Assembly: GCF_027887165.1 (NCBI RefSeq)
Contig: NC_077227.1
Coordinates: 85,148,102 to 85,212,101, forward strand
Length of the DNA stretch: 64,000 bases
Source of the DNA: Monodelphis domestica
Taxonomy: Eukaryota > Chordata > Mammalia > Didelphimorphia > Didelphidae
Reading direction: 5' to 3'
Under the pieces are notes generated by a model. The model saw only the letters and a program-made list of their open reading frames with translations, did not search any database and was not told the DNA's origin. The first letter of the stretch is position 1. Every line of letters starts with the position of its first letter. Below, piece by piece: positions 25,301-34,980 of this stretch. The translations under genes and the position numbers were made by a program.

Positions 25301-25960
25301 AAAAAAGTTATATTTATTATTTCTGCTTTTATGCATTTGATTGTGAAGTTTTATGCCCTACTACATTGTCAATTTTTGTGTATATGTCATGTGCTTTTTT
25401 AAAAAGAAAATATATTCATTTTTATCCCCATTCCACTTTCTCCCATTGTGTATTAAATCACTTTTCTAAAATTTAACTCATTTCTATTATTTCTTTCTTA
25501 TTTATTTTTTGGTTTGACTTAAGTAGTTCTGATAGGGGAAGGTTGAGATTCTCCACTACTATTGTTTTGCTATCTATTTCCTCCTTAAGCTCATTTAGTT
25601 TCTCCTTTAAAAATTTGTATGCTATACCATTTGATGCATATATCTTAAGTACTGATATTCTTCATTATCTTCACTACCTTTTATCAAGAAGTAATTACCT
25701 TCCTTATCTCTTTTATTCAGATATATTTTTGCTTTAGCTTAGTCTGTGATCATGGTGGCTACTCCTGTTTTTTTCCCCTCAATTGAAGACCAATAGATTT
25801 TTCTCCAGCCTCATACTTTTACTTTGTGTATGTCTACTTGACTCAAATGTGTTTCTTGTAAACAACATATGATACAATTCTTTTTTTAATCCACTTTGCT
25901 ATCTACTTCTGTTTTATGGAGGAGTTCATTCAATTTGCATTCACAATTATGATTACCATC
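22310..25960 (-). pseudogene. L1 ORF2 relic of copy 3
   Basis: Same gene as in copy 2 but older. The C-terminal domain runs from about 22320, the RT is around 23400-24500, and the endonuclease is near 25000-25960, where the minus strand reads a start like 'MNSSIKQK' near 25950. No open piece exceeds about 75 codons on this strand. The longer + strand frames at 24442-24738 and 24771-25043 are antisense shadows rich in F, I and L. Non-functional. Confidence 0.85.
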
Positions 25961-26039
25961 TGTGTATTTCCCTCCATATTGAATTCCTCTTTTAATCTTG
26001 CCCTTTCACTTTTTCCTCCACACCAATGTTTTGCTTGTA

Positions 26040-26215
26040 ATCACTCCCCTACTTCCCCCTCCCTTTATATTACTCCCCTTCCTATCACCACTCTTCTTTT
26101 TCCCCTCCTGATTCTCTATAGTCTTTTTACCATCCCCCAACTTCTCCCTCCCTTATATTACTCCCCTTCCAATTACCCCTTTTTTATTCCCCTTCTATTT
26201 CTCTATAGGCTAATA
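26040..26215. repeat. imperfect direct duplication upstream of the L1 copy 3 ORF2
   Basis: Two pyrimidine-rich units share 'ctccct(t)tatattactccccttcc', then 'ttttccc(c)' and 'tctctatag'. One runs over 26047-26123 and the other over 26142-26208. They lie in the ORF1-ORF2 interval of L1 copy 3. Confidence 0.6.
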
Positions 26216-26639
26216 CAGGATTCTATATCCCAATGAATCTGGCTGTTCTTCTCTCTCTAAGTCATTTCCAATGAGATTAAGGTTTAAGTATTACTGCCAC
26301 CATCCTCATTCTCTCCTGCACTGTAATAGTTTTCCCCTACCCAGGGCTCTTTATGTGATATAATTTACCCCATTTTACCTCTGTCTTCCTATTTCTCTTA
26401 GTACAATCTTTTTTTTTCACCCCTGATTTTTTTACATATCAACCTAAACAGCTTACTCCCACACCCTCTGTCTATGTATACTTCTCCTATTATGATAATG
26501 ATAGCAATTTTTAAGAATTATACATATCAACTTTCCATATAATAGTATAAGCAATACAATCTTATTGAAGCCCGTAATTTTTTTCTTTCTTATTTACCTT
26601 TTTATGTTTCACTTGTATTTTGTATTTGGACATCAAATT

Positions 26640-27480
26640 TTCTTTTTAAATCTAGTCTTTTCTCCAGGAATGCCTGGAAATATTCTGTTTTATTAAGATA
26701 CTATACTTTCCTCTGAAATAATATAATCAATTTTGATGGGTAGGTGATTCTTGAATGTAAACCCAGATCCATTGCTTTCCAGAATATCATATTCTAATCT
26801 GTCTGGTCTTTCAGTGGGGAATCTGCTGGATCCTTTGTAATCTTGACTGGGGCTTCATTATATTTGAATTTTTTTTTCTGGATGCTTTAAGTATTTTCTC
26901 CTTGAACTGGGAGCTCTTGAAATTGTCTATTGCATTTCTAGGAGTTGTCATTTGGGGCTTTATTGTAGGAGGTGATCTGTGGATTCTTTCAATGTATATT
27001 TTACCCTTTTGTTCAAGAATATCAGGCCAGTTTTCTTGAATAATTTCATGTAATATGATGTCTAGGCTCTTTTTTTGGTTGTTGTTATGACTTTTATGAC
27101 TTTAAGATAGTACAATAATTATTAAATTGCCTCCCCTGAATCCATTTTTCATGTCAGATGTTTTTTATTGAGATATTTATTTCATATTTTCTTCTATATT
27201 TTCATTCTTTTGTTATGATCTTATTTCTTGATGTCTTTTGCTCAATTCTAATTTTTAAGAACTGAATTTCTTCCATGACCTTTTTATCATCCTTTTCCAT
27301 TTGGTCCATTCTACTTTCTATGACACTCTTTTCTTCATTGGATTTCTTTGCCTCTTTTTCCATTAGATTGATTCTGTTTATTAAAAAAAAAACAACCTCT
27401 TTTCTTTATTGGATTTTTGTTTCTCTTTTTCTAGTTGACTAATTTTTCTTTTTCAGCTGTTATATTCTTTTTTGATTATT
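26640..27480 (-). pseudogene. L1 ORF1 relic of copy 3
   Basis: ORF1p is the L1 RNA-binding chaperone with a coiled coil, RRM and C-terminal domain. Minus-strand translation of about 26680-27060 gives recognisable pieces such as 'IILHEIIQENWPDIL', 'IERIHRSPPTIKP' and 'FKEKILKASRKK', which correspond to the L1 RRM and C-terminal region. Upstream at about 27200-27480 the sequence is K/E/N-rich, as in the coiled coil. Stops and frameshifts are frequent. Confidence 0.75.
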
Positions 27481-28125
27481 TTAATACTTCCCCCATTTTC
27501 TTTGACCTGTCTTATGTGATTTCCAATTCTTTTTTAAATTCTTCCCAAGCTTGAGACCAATTCTCATTTTTTAAAAGTTTATCATGTGGTTGCTTGGATC
27601 TCACCATCTCCTATTTGTTCTGTGCTTTGCTGATTGTTCCCACAGACATTTTTGAGTAATAATATTTATTTTGCTGTTTTCTCATCTTACCAGCATTTGT
27701 TTGCCCATTGCCTGGAAATTTTGGAAGCTGTTTGCTTAATCTTTCTCCTATGCTGGTAGTTTCAGCAGTGTGAACTATTTTGCCCTGGGTTATGGTCTGT
27801 ACTGCAGCAGGGCAGGTTTAAAAGGGCATAGCACAATGGACCTTTGGGTGCTAGCACCTGCAACTTTAAAAGGTGGGTCTGTAGTGCTCTTTTTCTGGTG
27901 TAACTCCCCTCCTGGGATCTTGAAGTTACTCTACATTGAATCACAGAACCTAGCACGGTAGGCAGGGGTTGGGAGTGGTTGGTCAACACTCCTTTGTCTG
28001 CAGTTCTGCTTCCAGTGCTGCCCTTATCCTGTGAAAATCAACTCCCTCTGACTACCTTTCAAGTTGTGTTCACTGGGAGAACCCCCTTGTTCCTTCTTTC
28101 TGATTCATAAAATAGCTACCAAGTA
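27481..28125 (-). other. presumed 5' UTR of L1 copy 3
   Basis: More GC-rich than the rest of the L1 and with no ORF on the minus strand that matches a protein. Position argues for the L1 5' UTR/promoter. The outer edge was not located precisely and is set where a SINE-like segment begins. Confidence 0.5.
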
Positions 28126-28159
28126 TGATCCAGGTACCTGAGAGTCAGAGTAATTGGAA

Positions 28160-28440
28160 ACAGATAGGTGGCATAATAGATAGAGGCCTGAATTGGAGTC
28201 AGGAAGACTTCAATTTGAATCTGTCTCAAACATCCAAAACACTCTCTAATTGTCTGACCATGGAAACCACTTAACCTCTCTTGGCCTCAGTTTCTTTTTC
28301 TGTAAAATAGATATAACAAAATTGTGTGGATCAAATTTTCTCTCTGTTTCTTTTTATGTATGAATATGTGTATATATCATGCATATATCAAACTATGTAT
28401 TGTATATAAAGTGCTTTGCAAATTAAAGAAAATAACAGTA
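28160..28440 (+). repeat. CORE-SINE (MIR/MAR-like)
   Basis: 'ggtggcataatagatagaggcctg', 'ggagtcaggaagacttcaatttgaatc', 'cctcagtttctttttctgtaaaatag'; ends in 'gtgctttgcaaattaaag'. Confidence 0.7.
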
Positions 28441-28474
28441 AATTCACATTTATAGCACTAATAAAAACTGATTT

Positions 28475-28640
28475 CTCACAACAACTTATAAGATAGGTCA
28501 TACAACTATTATCATCTCCATTTTATAGATAAAGAATCTGATTCCTGGGAGGTTAAGTGACTTATTCAGGGAAACTAGGCTAAAATTCTGCTTCTGGTAC
28601 TTTTCTATAGGTCACTGAATTTCCTGGGGCCTTAGTTTTA
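28475..28640 (-). repeat. MIR-family SINE relic
   Basis: 'attatcatctccattttatagataaagaatctgattcctgggaggttaagtgacttattcaggg' is a reverse MIR core. Confidence 0.6.
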
Positions 28641-29166
28641 TCATCTAAAATATTAATTTTGAATTGAGAACCTTTGAGCAGCCTCTCTATTCTCTATCTT
28701 TGAGCTATTATGCATTAACTAAATATTAGGGCCAAGATTCAAACCCAAGTCTCCCTAGCTGTAGGGATGCTACAGCATGCTGTCTCTTGCCACTGCATGA
28801 TGCCTCTCTTTGTTGTTGCCCAATAGAATGTTGGGTATCCTTGCGATATCAGTAGTGATTCAGTTGAATGTAATGCTTCTAGATGTCGATGTAGGGTTGG
28901 AGATTCTTTTGGAGGAGGGGAACTCCTACAACTCTAGTGGAGGATCCTGGAGTTCTCTTCCATTTCCATGGCTTATGGCAAATGTGTGTCTCAAGTAACT
29001 CACTTTTCCGACCATTTCTCTACTGGGGAGAGGCTCTGTTTGAGGGGATAGAGAAGTATGAAGAAAATAATCTGCTATCTCCAGCTCCCATAACCCCCTT
29101 TCTCCCTCTGACTGACCTTATTAGCTTCTTTGGGCACTTACAGTGCTATGTAAGCCAGCAATCTCT
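28641..29166. other. unassigned sequence
   Basis: 28690-28800 may be a MIR head in reverse. The rest is unassigned and has no credible coding frame. Confidence 0.3.
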
Positions 29167-29312
29167 TCCAGATGATTGCTGAGTGCTTAGTAATTTGTTG
29201 GGAAATTTTTATAATTTCCCCTGCCAGCCAACTTTCCTAGTTTCATCCTTTTAGCCTGACAATGACAGCCAACTTTGAAATAATTTGATACTGCCAGGCA
29301 TGACTTTAACAT
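29167..29312 (+). repeat. direct repeat, copy 1 (unnamed)
   Basis: About 145 bp matching 30808-30955 in the same orientation. Shared words are 'ttccagatgatt', 'tttttataat(t/c)tccc', 'tccttttagcctg' and 'atttgatact'. Family unknown. Confidence 0.7.
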
Positions 29313-29589
29313 GGTTTCTATAAAGATTACAGGGAAGACAATTCTCCAGTGCATCTCTTATGGGTCAATATCTGTCATTGTGCTGGCCCTTCATTTCTAT
29401 TAATTTGATCAGAAGTTGCCTCTAATGCTTGAATGCCAGTTGGACACTAAAGCTTTCTCTATCTCTTTTTACTTTTTATCTCTCCCAGAAGCAGAGGGAG
29501 TGAGAAGGAGGAGAGACACTCCTTTTTCTTAGGTCAGCTCTGCCATTTTGTGTGTTCTGGCACTAGTGCATCACAGTAGTCGAAATCTC
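29313..29589. other. unassigned sequence
   Basis: No gene or repeat recognised. Confidence 0.3.
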
Positions 29590-29765
29590 TTTCTCATCAT
29601 TCATTTTAGTGAGGTAGGTATTTCTAATATTTTATTCCCCCTTTTTATGATACAGATGAGAAAAGCTGCTGTAATTTACTCAAGGTCACATATCTATGAT
29701 GGGCCAAGACCATAATTTGAACCTAGGTCACTTGCTGACTCTAGGATTATTTACTTTCATACCAA
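29590..29765 (-). repeat. MIR-family SINE relic
   Basis: 'tagtgaggtaggtatttctaatattttattccccc', 'tactcaaggtcacatatctatga', 'tttgaacctaggtcac'. Confidence 0.7.
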
Positions 29766-29864
29766 GCTGCTTCTTCATAAACAAATCCAAATGATACTGA
29801 AGTGTGTACAAAATGTTAGTAAAAAGGCAATAAACTTTTATTTCTGTCCTTGTTCTTAGAAGTG

Positions 29865-30015
29865 GAAGAGACTGAAAAGGTACTCTAATCTAAGTTTCCC
29901 CCATTTTATAGATGAAGAAACCAAAGAAACTAGGCTACTTTAGTAAATTTAAAAGCCAGCATTCACACCTGTGATCTTTGCCAATAAGTCTAGCACATTT
30001 TCTATTGTACTACAT
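29865..30015 (-). repeat. MIR-family SINE relic
   Basis: 'cccccattttatagatgaagaaaccaaagaaactaggc' marks a reverse MIR core; the remainder is diverged. Confidence 0.55.
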
Positions 30016-30807
30016 TATTTAAAAAAGTAAAATTAAGGAGACAAATGAATTAATTTCTGGGGAATTTGATCAGTGAAGAGACAATGATACTGTAGAGAAC
30101 AGACTCTCATATTTATCAATGGCAAGATTACTGGTGAATGATCCAAAGACTGGAGTTGGCCTTCCCCTACAAATAATCTCCATTTAATGCAAGGAGTTTT
30201 CTTGCAATTATACATCTCAAGTAACCCTTGTGTCTTATCTAAAATTGGTTTCATTCTAGTCTATTGGTTTCTTTGTTCTTTTGAATACAGACTCTTGGTT
30301 GGTGGGAAGAGAGACCCCTCTTTATGATTTTAGAGAATTGTACTGGTTCATTCTCCCCTTTCCAACTTGGAAAGCCCCCAATCTTTCCTCCAGTTAGAAA
30401 TCAGATTACATAATTCCGTATCTTTGTTTACGTCCTGTTAGTTGTTAGCTTTTAATGCATAAAAATCTGTCTTCCCTTGTATTTAGGGTTCAGTGCCAAG
30501 CTAAGGAGGGCTGGTCACAATTTATTATGCAATTGGCATGTTTTGAATAATAAATCAACATGCTCCAGAGCTCAAATCAGCCATTTAAATCAGTTTATTC
30601 ACAATAATAGCCAAGGTTGGCTGTCTTTATTTAGGCCAGATTGATTATGGATACACCAAGGATTGATTTTAGGTAAGCCCAGGCAGTCACTGCTACTTTC
30701 ATGATTAAGAATAAAATCTTTTAAGAGAATGGAACTATTATCTCCTACCTTGAGATGATAATAGAGCAGTGACCATTTTTAACAGCCATGAGGAAGGATT
30801 CAGTCAG
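30016..30807. other. unassigned sequence
   Basis: About 800 bp without a recognised repeat or gene. Confidence 0.3.
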
Positions 30808-30955
30808 TTTCCAGATGATTTTTTTTTGTGTTTCATAATTTCTTAGGGTATTTTTATAATCTCCCTGGCCATCGAACTTTCCAAGTTCCATCCTTTTAGC
30901 CTGTGATAATAGCAACCAACTCTGAAATTATTTGATACTCACACACATGACTGTA
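30808..30955 (+). repeat. direct repeat, copy 2 (unnamed)
   Basis: Second copy of the segment at 29167-29312, about 1.6 kb away and in the same orientation. By eye it is roughly three-quarters to four-fifths identical. Confidence 0.7.
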
Positions 30956-30959
30956 AACT

Positions 30960-31640
30960 TTTCTATATATCAGGCACTGGGGATACCAGCACAAAGATTA
31001 TGGCAATCCCTACTCACAAAGAACATATGTCCTATTTGGGTAGACAATAAGTACATATGATTATATAAAAATAATAAATACAAATATGTAGAGAATCATT
31101 AAATACATGGTAGTTTGAGAAGATGGAAAATAGCATTTAGTGTAATCAGGAAAAGTTCCATGAAGAAGAAAATACTTGAGTTATATATTAAATGAAGAAT
31201 GGCAATCAATGACATTTAAGGGGGGAGTAAGGTGAGGAGGCAATATATTCTAGAAAAGTGGAGTGAGAAGTGCAAAGGCATGAAGACAGGTCATAGAGTG
31301 GAATAGAAAAGAGAAAAATCCCATTTGACTGGATCACAGTGGGATGCCCAATGAGCTCAGAAAGAGTGGGGCCAGGTGCTGTAGGGTTTCAAAAACTAAA
31401 CTGAGTAGTTTATATTTGATATTAGATATAATAAGAAGACACTAGGTTTGGTTGAGTAGTGTATGGATGAAGTTGTTCAATGGATAGATTTGTACTAAAA
31501 GCTATTTTAGCATCAGTGCATAGGATGGATTGGATTGTGAGGAGATTGAAGAAGGGGAAACCAGTTAAGCTGTTGAAATAAAGTAGTCAAAAGGTGATGA
31601 GAGCTTGAAGTAAGGTAGTAGCTGCTTAAGAAGTTGGAAG
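30960..31640 (+). repeat. L2-like LINE fragment
   Basis: Starts with the L2 terminus-like 'caggcactggggatacc' and continues with 'gaagtgcaaaggcatgaagacagg', 'gtgctgtagggtttc' and 'gagagcttgaagtaaggtagtagc'. It matches 15320-15920 in parts. Confidence 0.55.
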
Positions 31641-31944
31641 GAAATGGGATATGAAAAAGTTTGTGGAGGTTGGAGTATAAAGATTTGGCAACTAATTGAA
31701 TTATGGGATGAGGAAGAACATGGATTTTGGGATAATGCTGAGGTTAGGAAGGTGGGACAAAGGAAAGATGATGGTTCTTTCCATAGAAAAAGGGATATTT
31801 GGAAGAGAGAAATTGAATTATAATCACATGAATTTGGGGAAAAATATGAACATATGCATTAGTCTATCCTTTTCTTATTTCTCCCTTCAGAGACAAAGAG
31901 ATTCACCTAAAGTAAGATTCTCTTAATGATAAATGTGAAGTACA
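31641..31944. other. unassigned sequence
   Basis: Possibly a continuation of the L2 fragment. The 76-codon open frame at 31696-31926 shows no family signature. Confidence 0.3.
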
Positions 31945-32110
31945 ATTTGAAGGAAAATAATAAACATAACATGAAGTGAGAGTTCTGAATTTGGGATCAG
32001 AAGACTTTGGTTTGATTCTTGTCCCTGCCATTTATTAGTTGGATGGCCTGGAGCAAATAAAACCTTTTAAAGCCTCAGTTTCCCTTTAAAATGGAGTTTG
32101 ATTAGATAGT
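31945..32110 (+). repeat. MIR-family SINE relic
   Basis: 'agagttctgaatttgggatcagaagact', 'tgccatttattagttgg', 'aagcctcagtttccctttaaaatgg' follow the MIR order. Confidence 0.65.
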
Positions 32111-32849
32111 TTCTATGATTCCTTCCAAATTGAGTGTAGAACCCTTAGAAATCTGAATTTCTCCATTGGCTCTGATAAAAGTACCTCTGGGAAAATTACT
32201 TAGTCTTTCTGATTGTTTTCTCATATGTAAAATATGAACAATAATACTTGCAATGCCTGCCTCCCTGGGTTTTTGTAACAAAGGTGCTCTAAGGTGTAAA
32301 TCACATATGGAAACATAAAGCACAGGTAAAGGGCAGTACATATGGAAATAGGCAGTGTTGGGACAATAAAGAATTTTATCATGTACCCTACTGTACTTTT
32401 GATCAGTGATCTCAGATAGATTTTATACCACAAATTCCAATGCTTTTTTCCAACATTTTGAGCAAGTGGGACAATAAATTCCAGAAGTCCCCCTAATTTT
32501 GTATGTCTCCTTATTTAGTCAGATTGCTTTCAAAACCATCTGAGCTGTAATCTAGGAAGAATCCCACTCCTGCCCTGTGACTGATAAGTCTTGCATCTCC
32601 AATTGTCTAGTTTATCTTACAGCTAAATATATTTATATATCATTCAGTTGTCAGCATGAGATTCCCCTTGGATAAAGTAGGATTAGTCAAGAACAACAGC
32701 TATTGCCCAGATAATACACTCCCTAAAAATCTCAACACACTGTTTGGATTCTTGGGTGTTATTAATCCTCAGAGCTCAAAGTTCTAATAATATAAAAATG
32801 TGAATGATGATAATGGTGCCTCCTGCTAGGTAACCTCTTCCTAAATGGT
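32111..32849. other. unassigned sequence
   Basis: 32170-32300 may be a second CORE-SINE piece ('ttgttttctcatatgtaaaatatgaacaataatacttgcaatgcctgcctccctgggtt'). The rest is unassigned. Confidence 0.35.
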
Positions 32850-32985
32850 ATAGCTTCACTTAACACTCAACATACATGTATTAAGTGCTACCTGTATGCC
32901 AGTTACTGAGAATACAAAGATAAAAGTGAAAAAAGTTTCTGCTCTCATACTTATTATATTCTATTGTATAGAGACAACATGTGTA
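32850..32985 (+). repeat. L2 3'-end fragment
   Basis: 'tattaagtgctacctgtatgccagttactgagaatacaaaga' and 'tctgctctcatacttattatattctattg' match the L2 terminus. Confidence 0.6.
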
Positions 32986-33120
32986 GAAAGAAGCAAATAT
33001 GAAGTAGGGGCAGAGTATTTTCAGGTTCAAGGACCATCATCTAGTAGGAGAATCAGGATAGACCTCCTATGGGACCTAGCATGAATGCCTGATACTCTGG
33101 AAATGAGCACACACCTGTTG

Positions 33121-33700
<580 letters not shown>

Positions 33701-33764
33701 AACTATGCTAAAATTTAATTGATAACCACAATAGTAATACACTACCAACATTAAATACAGTAAT

Positions 33765-34195
33765 CATAAAATATATTATACATTATTATACAGCAGTACT
33801 ATACAGTAATTTCTCCTTCTGCTTGGGAGATCTGTTCCAAGACCCCTATTGGATTACTGAAACCATGGACAGTTCTTGTTTTTACTTTTAATACATATGT
33901 TAATTTTACTGTATAGAACTGTTCTCTCTCCATGCTCTTATTCCTTGGTTCAGAGCTACCTGATCTTCCCTACAACACTCCCTCTAAAACCCCTTCAAGT
34001 GATCTAAAGGGCAGAGAGACCACTGTGGGCAGACTGTTGCTATGGGCAGACGTCCAGTGTAGAGAGCACCTTTGCTCCCCTCTGCAGACCCTGGCATCTC
34101 CCTCATCTGATAGTAGCTCCATTCCTGTCATCCTCCTTCCCTTGTAATGACCATGGGTAACACAAACTGCAGTAAGTGAAATCACAGATGGGGAA
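33765..34195. repeat. Tigger-like (pogo) DNA transposon relic
   Basis: Two segments match Tigger-family non-coding ends: 'ctgttccaagacccctattggattactgaaaccatggacagt' at about 33829-33871, and 'gaccatgggtaacacaaactgcagtaagtgaaatcacagatgggga' at about 34148-34192. The intervening DNA is not recognised. No transposase frame remains. Confidence 0.6.
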
Positions 34196-34199
34196 GGGT

Positions 34200-34430
34200 A
34201 GTTCCTCTAATAGTATTATTATTCCCATTTGCAGATAAGCAGACAGGTTTAAAGAGATTCAATGACTTATTCAGAGTCACTCAGGGAGTAAATGTTACAG
34301 TCAAGGTAGAAACCTAATCTCCTACCTCCAAGTCTAGAAAGCTGAGACGAATTTTAGAGGTTATCAGGACCAACCCCTTCATTTTTACAGACGAGGAAAC
34401 TAATATTGAGATATATGAAACAAATTTGCT
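34200..34430 (-). repeat. two adjacent MIR-family relics
   Basis: The first reads 'attattattcccatttgcagataagcagacaggtttaaagagattc', and the second has 'catttttacagacgaggaaact'. The second is cut off near 34415, so the retroviral unit probably begins between there and about 34560. Confidence 0.6.
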
Positions 34431-34564
34431 AATATTCCATATTGATCAACTTTCAAAATTCCTTTTTTGAGGGTTCTTCATGTGGTTGTGCTTCCTTTCT
34501 CTCTTTATTACTTGCTCTATCAGTCAGTTTTGTTTTCTTTTTTTTAACTTGGCTTCAAAAATAC

Positions 34565-34590
34565 AGCTGCAAGAACGGGTGAGTAAAAAA
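34565..34590 (+). promoter_or_regulatory. possible splice donor in the ERV leader
   Basis: 'aagaacgggtgagtaaa' is a strong match to the consensus donor (G|GTGAGT) about 400 bp before gag. Simple retroviruses carry a leader donor, so this is plausible, but use is unproven and the usual primer-binding site was not seen nearby. Confidence 0.4.
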
Positions 34591-34980
34591 CCTTTTTGAT
34601 TCTCCTTAAATTAAGCTGTTTTAGATCTTAGCAACAGGGCCCTAAGGTCCTGGCTAGCAACTGCCTAAATTAGGACTAAAAAATCCTGCTTCCCACGTGT
34701 TTACTTTAGAAATATGGAGTTACAGACAGTTCAGAACTTAGTTAACAACTGGAGTTTCAGTAAATACTTTGTTATTTTCTTAGTACAAGCATTGGTCTGC
34801 AGCTTACTTAACAGCTGGCTCATTAGCCCCATGACCAATCTTATAAATATAGAATTCTTTGTCTCTCTGAAACGGCTCATCCCATGGAATTTATGGCAAA
34901 TTGACATTTTGACATAATTTGACATAATTTGGCATAATTGACAATTATGGCTAATTGACATACTACTTTCCCTTGAGTTT

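Noticed and set aside
34440..34980. A diverged 5' LTR before gag
   Set aside because: Compared by eye with the 3' LTR start, middle and end; no matching blocks found.
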